Part shown: positions 42,788-50,168 of the stretch, one piece after another
Numbering within the stretch: position 1 is the stretch's first letter
Layout: each line of letters starts with the position of its first letter
Assembly (NCBI RefSeq): GCF_036021035.1
Contig: NZ_CP107930.1
Coordinates: 5,232,006 to 5,296,005 of the forward strand
Reading direction: 5' to 3'
DNA from: Kineococcus sp. NBC_00420
GTDB lineage: Bacteria; Actinomycetota; Actinomycetes; Actinomycetales; Kineococcaceae
DNA length: 64,000 bases
The notes under the pieces: model-generated
What the model was told of the DNA's origin: nothing
Databases searched by the model: none
The model's input: only the letters and a program-made list of their open reading frames with translations
Made by a program: the position numbers and the translations under genes

Positions 42788-43317
42788 TCCGGCGGCTGTC
42801 CGGTTTCACCGGCGCCGGCTACGACAAGGGCCGGGGCCCGCTCTGGCAGATCGCCTGGCAGCTCGTCTCGGGTCTCGTCGTGGTGCGGTGGTGGTGCCCC
42901 GCCGCCCTGCGGGTCGCGCTGCTGCGGGCGTTCGGGGCCCGCATCGGTGCGGGGGTCCTCATCCGGCACGGGGTGCGCGTGCACTGGCCCTGGAAGCTGA
43001 CCGTCGGGGCCGACAGCTGGATCGGTCAGGGCGCCTGGGTGCTCAACCTGGAACCCGTCGTCCTCGGGCACGACGTCTGCATCTCCCAGGACGTGCTGCT
43101 CTGCACGGGCAGCCACGACCACCGTTCGCCCACCTTCGAGTTCGACAACGCGCCCATCGAGGTCGGCGACGGCGCCTGGATCGCCGCCCGGGCCACCGTC
43201 CTGCGGGGGGTCGTCGTGGGCAGCGGGGCCGTCGTGGGGGCCTGCGCCCTCGTCGTGCGCGACGTGCCGGCCGGCGCCACCGTCCTCGCCCCGCAGGCGA
43301 TCGAACCGGGGCGCTGA
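42784..43317 (+). CDS. WcaF-like hexapeptide-repeat acetyltransferase
   Basis: A 177-residue left-handed beta-helix enzyme. The N-terminal SGFTGAGYDKGRGPLWQIAW is typical of the WcaF/colanic acid group; hexapeptide turns include IGAGVLIRHGVRVHWPWKLTV and IGQGAWVLNLEPVVLG, and CTGSHDHRSPTFEF carries the active-site His. It probably O-acetylates a sugar of the polymer with acetyl-CoA. GTG 42784 overlaps the fcl stop. Confidence 0.88.
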   Translation: MIRRLSGFTGAGYDKGRGPLWQIAWQLVSGLVVVRWWCPAALRVALLRAFGARIGAGVLIRHGVRVHWPWKLTVGADSWIGQGAWVLNLEPVVLGHDVCISQDVLLCTGSHDHRSPTFEFDNAPIEVGDGAWIAARATVLRGVVVGSGAVVGACALVVRDVPAGATVLAPQAIEPGR

Positions 43318-43321
43318 GCCG

Positions 43322-44437
43322 GTGCGCGTCCTGCACGTGCTGACGCTGGTCTCACCCGACGGAGCGTTCGGGGGACCGGTCGCGGTCGCGACCCACCAGA
43401 CGTCCGCCCTGCGGGCCCGGGGCCACGACGTCCGCGTCCTCGCCGGCGCCCGCGGCTACCCCGGCGCCCCGCCCACCGAGCTCGGCGGCACCCCGCTGCG
43501 GGCCCACCGTCTCCACGGCGTGCTGCCCGGGGCCGGGTTCAGCGGTCTGACCTCGCCCGCGCTGCTCGCCGACGCCCGGCGGGCGCTGCGCTGGGCCGAC
43601 GTCGTGCACGTCCACCTCGCCCGTGACCTCGTCACCCTGCCGGTGGCCCGGCTCGCCCTGGCCGTCGGCACCCCGCTGGTGCTGCAGCCCCACGGCATGG
43701 TCGTCCCGAGCGCGCACCCGCTGGCCGGCCCGCTCGACGCCCTGGCCACCCGCACCGTCCTGCGCCGTGCCGCCGCCGTCCTGCACCTGACCCCCGCCGA
43801 GGAGGCGGGGCTGCGCGCCCTCGTCCCCGCGGGTCCGGGGTGGCAGCGCCTCACCAACGGCATCCCGGACGTCGACCCGGTGCCGCCCCTGCCGGCCCGG
43901 CCCGGTGTCCTCTTCCTCGGCCGGCTCGTGGCCCGCAAACGTCCGGCGCTCTTCGCCTCGACGGCGGCCGCGTTGCTGGGGGAGGGGATCGACGCCGACT
44001 TCGCCCTCGTGGGACCCGACGAGGGGGAGGGGCCGGCCGTCCGCCGCGTCGTGGCGGCCGCCGCCGACCCCCGGCTGCGGTGGGAGGGGGCGCTGGCGCC
44101 GTCCGCCGTCGCCGACCGGCTGGCCGCCGCCTCGCTCGTGGTGCTGCCCTCGGTGGCCGAACCGTTCCCCGTCGCCGTGCTCGAGGCGATGGCCGCGGGC
44201 CGTGGCGTCGTGGTCGTGGACGACTGCGGGCTCGCCCCCGCGATCGCGGCCGCCGGGGCCGGCGCCGTCGTCGGTCCCGACCCCGCCGACCTGCTCGACG
44301 CGGTGCGCGACCTGCTGACCCGACCCGGGGCACTGGCCGCCGCGGGCAGCGCCGCGTGGCGCACATCACACTCGCAGTTCTCGATGGCGGCGGTCACCAC
44401 CCGCCTCGAGACGATCTACGCGACCGCCGTTTCCTGA
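43322..44437 (+). CDS. Glycosyltransferase family 4
   Basis: A 371-residue GT-B glycosyltransferase. VLHVLTLVSPDGAFGGPVAV opens the acceptor domain; LVLQPHGMVVPSAHPLAGPL is a frequent motif of polymer GT4 enzymes. The donor site has FLGRLVARKRPALF, LVGPDEGEGPAV and the E-x7-E element EPFPVAVLEAMAAGRGVVVV. Five bases separate it from the acetyltransferase. GTG 43322 has no strong ribosome site. It might transfer fucose, given its place after fcl, but that is inference. Confidence 0.87.
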   Translation: MRVLHVLTLVSPDGAFGGPVAVATHQTSALRARGHDVRVLAGARGYPGAPPTELGGTPLRAHRLHGVLPGAGFSGLTSPALLADARRALRWADVVHVHLARDLVTLPVARLALAVGTPLVLQPHGMVVPSAHPLAGPLDALATRTVLRRAAAVLHLTPAEEAGLRALVPAGPGWQRLTNGIPDVDPVPPLPARPGVLFLGRLVARKRPALFASTAAALLGEGIDADFALVGPDEGEGPAVRRVVAAAADPRLRWEGALAPSAVADRLAAASLVVLPSVAEPFPVAVLEAMAAGRGVVVVDDCGLAPAIAAAGAGAVVGPDPADLLDAVRDLLTRPGALAAAGSAAWRTSHSQFSMAAVTTRLETIYATAVS

Positions 44438-44644
44438 CGCAGAGCGAGATCCTTCACCCGTTCGGCCCAGCAGAGGCCGGGGGCACCCGGAACCGGAAAC
44501 GCCGGACGTGGGAGATCGTCACGCGCAGTCGCACCGCGCCGACCAGCTAAAGGGGCCCGTGGGGGGACCCGAAGTTCTGAGTAGTTCACCGCACATCGAA
44601 ACCGGTCAGAGATTCGTTACACCCCCACCTCGGAGGAACCCCCG
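44438..44644 (+). other. 207-base leader region of the GH71 gene
   Basis: No gene is visible. The region contains GGGGCCC-GTGG-GGGGACCC-like G/C runs around 44553-44571 that could end the upstream transcript, an AT-richer stretch (44575-44622) where a promoter is likely, and CGGAGGAACC (44631-44640) as ribosome site. GTTACA near 44616-44621 may be a -10. The GH71 gene therefore seems to have its own promoter and an ordinary leader, unlike many neighbours. Confidence 0.4.
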
Positions 44645-46822
44645 ATGCGTCTGTCCCCCCAGCTCCGCACCGGCACCACCCGCACCAAGCGCGTCCTCAC
44701 CGCGCTGCTGGGTGCGACCGCCGTCACCACCGCGACGCTCGTCCCGCTCGTCACCGCCACCACGGCGACCGCGGCGACCGGCGACCGCACCAGCGCCAGC
44801 GCGTTCACCACGAACGACGTCCTCCCGTTCGACATGCCGTCGGCCTCCGCGGCCGCCGCTCACGGGAAGCTCGTCTTCGCCCACTACATGCCGTCGCTGC
44901 CGCTCTCGCTGGACAACGCCGACCCGGCCAACGACTACTACGCCCGGAACTACCTGACGCCGACCGGTGAGAGCGGCAAGCACGCCGCCTACGGCGGGTT
45001 CCTGCGCGACCGTCCCCTCCCGGTCGCCAAGCAGTCCGGTTCCGACTGGAAGCTCAAGAACTTCGAACTCGAGGTGCGCCAGGCGAAGTCGGCCGGCATC
45101 GACGGTTTCAGCGTGGACCTGCTGTCGATCAACAAGACCAGCCCGCTGTACGCGAACCAGCAGCTGCTGCTCCAGGCCGCCGCCAACGTCGGCGGTTTCA
45201 CCATCCTGCTGATGCCGGACATGACCGCCGGTGGATCCTCCGCCACCCCGGACACCCTGGCCGCCGCGATGGCCGACCTGGCCGGTAGTCCCGCCGCGCA
45301 CCGCCTCGCCGACGGTCGCCTGGTCGTCGCCCCGTTCCACGCCGACAGCCGGAACGCCGCCTGGTGGAGCGACTTCATGTCCACCATGAAGACCAAGTAC
45401 CAGAAGCCGGTCGCGTTCTTCCCGCTGTCGCTGGACGAGCGCAGCAGCCTGAGCTCCTTCAAGTCGATCGCCTACGGCGTCTCGAACTGGGGCTCGCGCA
45501 ACCCCGCCTGGAACTCCACCGACGCCGCCGCCGCCCCGACCACCCGCGCGAAGGCCGTCGAGAACCTGGGCCTGAAGTGGATGCAGCCCGTCTCGGTGCA
45601 GGACGAGCGTCCGAACCAGGGCATCTACGACGAAGCGGCGAACACCCAGAACCTCCGCAACACCTGGGCGATCGCCCGCAACACCGGTGCCGACTGGGTG
45701 CAGATCCCGACCTGGAACGACTACACCGAGGGCAGCCAGATCGCCCCGTCGGTGGACCAGGGCTGGTCGTTCCTGGACATGAACGCCTACTACGTGTCCT
45801 GGTTCAAGACGGGTTCCGCCCCGGCTGTGAAGCGCGACACCGTCTACGTCACCCACCGCACCCAGTCCGTGTCGGCCAAGCAGACCACCGCGCAGAGCAA
45901 GACGATGCGGCTGCGCGGTGGGACCGGCGCCCAGGACACCGTCGAGGCGACGACCTTCCTCACCGCCCCCGGCACCGTGACCGTCACCGTCGGCGGCACC
46001 AAGCACTCCTGCCAGGTCGACGCGGGGGTGGACACCTGCGTGGTCCCGCTCACCAACGGCACCGTCTCGGCCGTCGTGACCCGCGGCGCCAGCACCGTCG
46101 CCGCCGTCACCTCGCCGAAGGCCGTCACCAGCTCGCCCTCGGTGCAGGACCTGCACTACGTCGCGGCCTCCAGCCGGCGCGAGGGTTCGACCGTCGCCGT
46201 CAGCGGCCCGGCGCCGTCCACGACCCCGACCGTTCCCGCGTCGCCCCGTCCCACGACCCCGGCCCCCACGGTTCCGGCCCCGACGACCCCGGCCCCCGTC
46301 ACGACCGCCCCCGCCGCACCCGCGTCGAAGCCCACCACCACGACCCTCGCTCCGATCGCCGACACCTACGCCAACGAGGGTGCCCCCGGCACCGAGTACG
46401 GCAGCGACCCGCTGCTGGTCTCGCGCCCCGGTGCCCGCGCCTACCTGCGCTTCGACCTGCCGACCGCCCCGGCCGGCAAGAAGCTCACCGGAGCCACCCT
46501 GCGCGTCCACACCGCCTCCGACCCGCTGTCGGCCTCGGCCAACGCCCACCAGGTCCGCCTCGCCTCCAACAGCTGGAAGGAGCAGAGCATGAACTGGAAC
46601 AACAAGGTTCCCGCCTCCGGTGTCCTGCTCGGCCAGGTCGCGGCCGGCGCGAAGGTGAACTCCGCCTACGACGTCGCGTTGGACGTCGCACCGCTGACCC
46701 CCGTCCTCGGCAAGACCCAGAGCCTGGCCGTCGACGCCCTGGGCGTCGACAGCCTGTGGCTGTGGTCGAGGGAGAACAAGGACGCGAACCTGCGCCCCCA
46801 GCTGGTCCTCACCTGGAGCTGA
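44645..46822 (+). CDS. Secreted glycoside hydrolase family 71 (alpha-1,3-glucanase) with DNRLRE domain
   Basis: A 725-residue exported enzyme. The signal region is RTKRVLTALLGATAVTTATL, cleaved after about residue 43. The catalytic domain (about 70-410) has the GH71 hallmarks KLVFAHYMPSLPLSLDNADP, YYARNYLTPTGESGKHAAYG, AGIDGFSVDLLSI and TGADWVQIPTWNDYTEGSQI. A small beta domain (410-520) and a Thr/Pro/Ala linker (about 530-570) lead to a C-terminal DNRLRE-type domain (PIADTYANEGAPGTEYGSDP to the end). GH71 enzymes cut alpha-1,3-glucan; here it may trim or remodel the matrix, or attack fungal walls. A strong AGGAGG precedes the ATG. Confidence 0.87.
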   Translation: MRLSPQLRTGTTRTKRVLTALLGATAVTTATLVPLVTATTATAATGDRTSASAFTTNDVLPFDMPSASAAAAHGKLVFAHYMPSLPLSLDNADPANDYYARNYLTPTGESGKHAAYGGFLRDRPLPVAKQSGSDWKLKNFELEVRQAKSAGIDGFSVDLLSINKTSPLYANQQLLLQAAANVGGFTILLMPDMTAGGSSATPDTLAAAMADLAGSPAAHRLADGRLVVAPFHADSRNAAWWSDFMSTMKTKYQKPVAFFPLSLDERSSLSSFKSIAYGVSNWGSRNPAWNSTDAAAAPTTRAKAVENLGLKWMQPVSVQDERPNQGIYDEAANTQNLRNTWAIARNTGADWVQIPTWNDYTEGSQIAPSVDQGWSFLDMNAYYVSWFKTGSAPAVKRDTVYVTHRTQSVSAKQTTAQSKTMRLRGGTGAQDTVEATTFLTAPGTVTVTVGGTKHSCQVDAGVDTCVVPLTNGTVSAVVTRGASTVAAVTSPKAVTSSPSVQDLHYVAASSRREGSTVAVSGPAPSTTPTVPASPRPTTPAPTVPAPTTPAPVTTAPAAPASKPTTTTLAPIADTYANEGAPGTEYGSDPLLVSRPGARAYLRFDLPTAPAGKKLTGATLRVHTASDPLSASANAHQVRLASNSWKEQSMNWNNKVPASGVLLGQVAAGAKVNSAYDVALDVAPLTPVLGKTQSLAVDALGVDSLWLWSRENKDANLRPQLVLTWS

Positions 46823-46851
46823 CGCCCGGCGGCTCCTGACGCACGATCCCG

Positions 46852-46886
46852 ACGGTCGGGCTGGTTCCTACAACCAGCCCGACCGT
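46852..46886. terminator. Bidirectional hairpin terminator between GH71 and corA
   Basis: A perfect 15-base stem (ACGGTCGGGCTGGTT at 46852-46866 with its complement at 46872-46886) encloses a five-base loop CCTAC. It is followed by TTTG on the plus strand. The genes converge on it. One arm encodes the last codons of corA, so the terminator is partly coding. Confidence 0.8.
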
Positions 46887-47869
46887 TTGAACACCCGGAA
46901 CAGACCGAAGCAGACGGCCACCATGAACAGCACGCAGCCGGGGTAGCCGTAGCGCCAGGAGAGCTCCGGCATGTGCTGGAAGTTCATGCCGTACACGCCG
47001 GCCACCAACGTCGGGACCGCGGCGATGGCCGCCCACGCCGAGATCTTGCGCATGTCGTCGTTCTGGCGCACCGAGACCTGTGCGAGGTGGGCGTTGAGGA
47101 TGTCGGTGAGCAGGCGGTCGTAGCTCTCCACGTGCTCGACGGTCCGGGTCAGGTTGTCCAGCACGTCGCGCAGGACGAACCGCGCCTGCTGGTCGAGCAC
47201 GTGGTGCCCGGTCTCGTGCTCGGGCTCGTGGTCGTCGCTGACCAGGGCCTTGAGCGGGGCGACGAGGGGCACCGCAGCGCGGCGGACCTCCAGGACCTCC
47301 CGTTTGAGGGAGTAGATCCGCTGGGCGTCGGAGGAACGGTCGGGGGAGAAGACCTGCTCCTCCATCTGCTCGACGTCGCGTTCGAGCTCGTCGTCGATGC
47401 GGGTGTACTCGCCGACGACGTGTTCCATCACGGCGTGCATGACGGCCTTGGGACCGAGCTTCAGCCGGTGCGGGTCCCGCTGGACGGTGTCCCGGACGTC
47501 GTAGGCCGGCCCGGTGTCGCCGCGGCGGACGGTGACGACGAAGCGCTCCGCGACGAACATCATGAGTTCGCTGGTCTCGACGCTGGAGGTCTCGTCGAAG
47601 TAGGAGAGGACCTTCAGGACCACGAAGACCGTGTCCCCGTACCGCTCGACCTTCGGGCGCTGGTGCCCGGTCACGGCGTCCTGGACGGCGAGGCGGTGCA
47701 GGTGCAGCTCCCTGCCGACCTCTGACAGCTCTTCCGCGGTGGGGTCCTGGAGCACGACCCAGAGGAACCCGTCGTCGGTGTCCCGACAGGAGTCCAGGCC
47801 GGCGGTGAGACCGCCCACCTCCGAGCGCTTGCCGTCCTGGTAGGTGGCCACGTCCACGATCACGAGCAC
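46868..47869 (-). CDS. corA: CorA-family magnesium/cobalt transporter
   Basis: A 333-residue protein. The N-terminal 270 residues form the cytoplasmic alpha/beta funnel (WVVLQDPTAEELSEVGRELH and RIDDELERDVEQMEEQVFSP), followed by two membrane helices. The signature VYGMNF ends the first helix and the C-terminus is basic. It forms a pentameric divalent cation channel. GTG 47869 (or 47863) follows a G-rich stretch. It lies between the polysaccharide island and the phosphatase-to-mshC block and is not obviously part of either. Confidence 0.93.
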   Translation of the reverse strand: MLVIVDVATYQDGKRSEVGGLTAGLDSCRDTDDGFLWVVLQDPTAEELSEVGRELHLHRLAVQDAVTGHQRPKVERYGDTVFVVLKVLSYFDETSSVETSELMMFVAERFVVTVRRGDTGPAYDVRDTVQRDPHRLKLGPKAVMHAVMEHVVGEYTRIDDELERDVEQMEEQVFSPDRSSDAQRIYSLKREVLEVRRAAVPLVAPLKALVSDDHEPEHETGHHVLDQQARFVLRDVLDNLTRTVEHVESYDRLLTDILNAHLAQVSVRQNDDMRKISAWAAIAAVPTLVAGVYGMNFQHMPELSWRYGYPGCVLFMVAVCFGLFRVFKRSGWL

Positions 47870-48000
47870 ATCGTGCCCCCGTCACGGTCTTCCGGCTCGA
47901 CCGACAGCTTGGGAAATTCAGTTACCGGAGCCAATGCGCACACCCAATCAGCCCGCATCGCCGTGACTGACGCACACGGCGAAGCCCATAAGCTAAAGGG

Positions 48001-48735
48001 GTGCCGACCCTCTTGCTCGTCCGCCACGGCCGCAGCACCGCCAACACCGCCGGCGTCCTCGCCGGGTGGACCCCCGACGTGCACCTCGACGACGTCGGCC
48101 GGGGGCAGGCGCAGGCGCTGGCGCGACGGTTGGCCCCGGTCACGGTGGCCTCCTTCGTCGTCTCACCGCTGGAACGCTGCCAGGAGACCGCCGGCGAGCT
48201 CCGCTCCCTCGACGGGCCGTCCGGCCCGCGTCCCGACGTGCTCACCGAGGATCGGCTGGGGGAGTGCAAGTACGGCGACTGGACCGGGAAGGCGATCAAG
48301 GACCTGGCCAAGGAGCCGTTGTGGCGCACGGTGCAGTCGCACCCGTCCGCCGCGGTGTTCCCCGGTCCCGAGGGCGAGGGGCTGGCGACGATGCAGCACC
48401 GGGCCGTGGTGGCGATCCGTGAACACGACGCCCGTGTCGCGGCCGAGCACGGTGACGACGCGGTCTGGGTCGCGGTGACCCACGGGGACGTCATCAAGGC
48501 GATCCTGGCCGACGCCCTCGGCATGCACCTCGACCTCTTCCAGCGGATCTCCGCCGACCCGTGCTCGGTGTCGGTCATCCGCTACGCACCACTGCGACCG
48601 TTCGTGATCCGCACGAACGACTCCGGCGGCGACCTGGCCGGCTTCGCCCCGGCCAAGAAGCGCACCCGACGTGCGGGCAAGCGTGCCGAGGCGTCCTCGG
48701 ACGCGGTCGTCGGTGGCAGCACCGGCGCGGCGTAG
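48001..48735 (+). CDS. Histidine phosphatase (phosphoglycerate mutase-like, Rv2135c type)
   Basis: A 244-residue histidine phosphatase. LLLVRHGRSTANTAGVLAGW gives the catalytic His and Arg, and WVAVTHGDVIKAILADALG the second His. The order before DUF3090, SCO1664 and mshC matches the M. tuberculosis block Rv2135c-Rv2130c. The substrate is uncertain. A basic Ala/Lys tail (KKRTRRAGKRAEAS) extends the C-terminus. TAAGCT (47989-47994) lies six bases before GTG 48001, so the mRNA is probably leaderless. Confidence 0.9.
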   Translation: MPTLLLVRHGRSTANTAGVLAGWTPDVHLDDVGRGQAQALARRLAPVTVASFVVSPLERCQETAGELRSLDGPSGPRPDVLTEDRLGECKYGDWTGKAIKDLAKEPLWRTVQSHPSAAVFPGPEGEGLATMQHRAVVAIREHDARVAAEHGDDAVWVAVTHGDVIKAILADALGMHLDLFQRISADPCSVSVIRYAPLRPFVIRTNDSGGDLAGFAPAKKRTRRAGKRAEASSDAVVGGSTGAA

Positions 48736-48745
48736 GGTCGCCACC

Positions 48746-49294
48746 ATGCCCGTGTACGAGTACGACCCGCCCGAACGCTTCGTGGCGGGCACCGTCGGCG
48801 AGCCCGGGGCCCGGACGTTCTTCCTGCAGGCCCGGGGCGGGAAGCGCCTCACGTCGGTCTCGCTGGAGAAGACGCAGGTGTCCGCCCTGGCCGAACGTGT
48901 CGGCGAACTCCTCGACGAGATCGTGCGCCGTTCCGGCGGTCAGGCTCCCGTTCCCGCGATGCCGGCCGCGGGGTCGGAGGACACCGCCCCGCTCGACGTC
49001 CCCATCGACGAGGAGTTCCGGGTCGGCACGATGAGCCTGGCCTGGGACGGCGAACGCGACGTCGTGGTCATCGAGTGCTTCGAGGCGTCGGAGGAGGACG
49101 TGGACCCGGAGGTCCCGGACCTGACCCCGGACCGGAACCTGCTGCGGGTCTCGCTCGACGGGACGACGGCACGGGCCTTCGCCACCCGCGCCCTGGCCCT
49201 CGTCGCGGCCGGTCGTCCGCCGTGCCCGTTCTGCGCGGGTCCGCTGGATCCCGTCGGGCACATCTGCCCGCGCGCGAACGGGTACCGACGCTGA
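48746..49294 (+). CDS. DUF3090-family protein (Rv2134c type)
   Basis: A 182-residue conserved actinobacterial protein. YEYDPPERFVAGTVGEPGAR and FFLQARGGKRLTSVSLEKTQ are the family start; EEFRVGTMSLAWDGERDVVV forms the core. The C-terminus has CPFCAGPLDPVGHICPR, a probable zinc-binding element. The biochemical role is unknown, but the family is linked to mshC by gene order. TAGGGT (48733-48738) lies seven bases before ATG 48746, so a leaderless promoter seems to restart transcription here. Confidence 0.9.
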   Translation: MPVYEYDPPERFVAGTVGEPGARTFFLQARGGKRLTSVSLEKTQVSALAERVGELLDEIVRRSGGQAPVPAMPAAGSEDTAPLDVPIDEEFRVGTMSLAWDGERDVVVIECFEASEEDVDPEVPDLTPDRNLLRVSLDGTTARAFATRALALVAAGRPPCPFCAGPLDPVGHICPRANGYRR

Positions 49295-50139
49295 ACGGGA
49301 CGTTCGCGGGCGTCGCCGAGCAGGACGCCCTGGCCCGGCTGGTGGCGGGGGAGATCGAGGTGCGCGGCCGGCTCGTGGACGCCTCGAACGCGACGCTCTA
49401 CGCCGTCGTCGACGGCGCAGAGGGCGAACTCGCGTGCGTCTACAAACCGGTCGCGGGGGAGCGTCCGCTGTGGGACTTCCCGGACGAGACACTGGCGCGA
49501 CGTGAGGTCGCGTCGTACGCGGTGTCCGCGGTGACGGGCTGGAACGTGGTGCCCCCCACCGTGTTCCGCGACGGGCCGCTCGGTCCGGGCTCCGTCCAGC
49601 TCTGGTTGCAGCAGGACGGGGCAGAACCCGCCGACCCCGATGAGGTGGTGCTGCCGTCGGCCGGGGCGGGCCTCATCGACATCGTCGCGCCGCGCCGGGT
49701 GGCGGACGGCTGGCACACCGTGCTGCAGGCCGAGGACGGTGCGGGCCGCCCGGTGGCGCTGGTCCACGCCGACGACCTGCGACTGCGGCACATCGCCGTC
49801 CTGGACGTCGTGCTCAACAACGCCGACCGCAAGGGCGGGCACGTGCTGCCCGGCTGGTCGGGGGCCGTCCACGGGGTGGACCACGGTCTGACCTTCCACG
49901 AGGAACCCAAGCTGCGGACCGTCCTCTGGGGGTTCGGCGGGAGCCACCTGCTAGCCGAGGAGCGCGAGGTCCTCGCCGGCCTGCTGGCCGACCTGAACGG
50001 CTCCCTCGGAGCGCTGCTGGGTGAGCTCCTGAGCGTCGAGGAGGTCGTCGCGACCCTCGAGCGGACCGAGCAGCTGCTGCAGGCGGACCGGTTGCCCCGG
50101 GCGCGGGGTCACCGCACGATCCCGTGGCCGCCGTTCTGA
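49291..50139 (+). CDS. SCO1664-family protein (Rv2133c type)
   Basis: A 282-residue protein with a kinase-like fold in PI3/4-kinase-related families: GRLVDASNATLYAVVDG, ACVYKPVAGERPLWDFPDET, AVTGWNVVPPTVFRDGPLG, then LDVVLNNADRKGGHVL (catalytic-loop-like N-N-x-D-R-K) and VHGVDHGLTFHEEPKLRT. The substrate is unknown. The start is most easily taken as CTG 49291 in a CTGA overlap with the DUF3090 stop, because the next in-frame GTG (49342) would cut into the conserved N-terminus. It is co-translated with DUF3090 and followed by mshC after 29 bases. Confidence 0.85.
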   Translation: MNGTFAGVAEQDALARLVAGEIEVRGRLVDASNATLYAVVDGAEGELACVYKPVAGERPLWDFPDETLARREVASYAVSAVTGWNVVPPTVFRDGPLGPGSVQLWLQQDGAEPADPDEVVLPSAGAGLIDIVAPRRVADGWHTVLQAEDGAGRPVALVHADDLRLRHIAVLDVVLNNADRKGGHVLPGWSGAVHGVDHGLTFHEEPKLRTVLWGFGGSHLLAEEREVLAGLLADLNGSLGALLGELLSVEEVVATLERTEQLLQADRLPRARGHRTIPWPPF

Positions 50140-50168
50140 GCGTTTCCCGGGCCAGGTAGGTTCGGACC

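Noticed and set aside
30343-46822. Horizontal transfer signature for the polysaccharide island
   Set aside because: GC content and codon use look the same as the flanks, and there is no integrase, tRNA or direct repeat at the edges. Insertion is suggested only by synteny.
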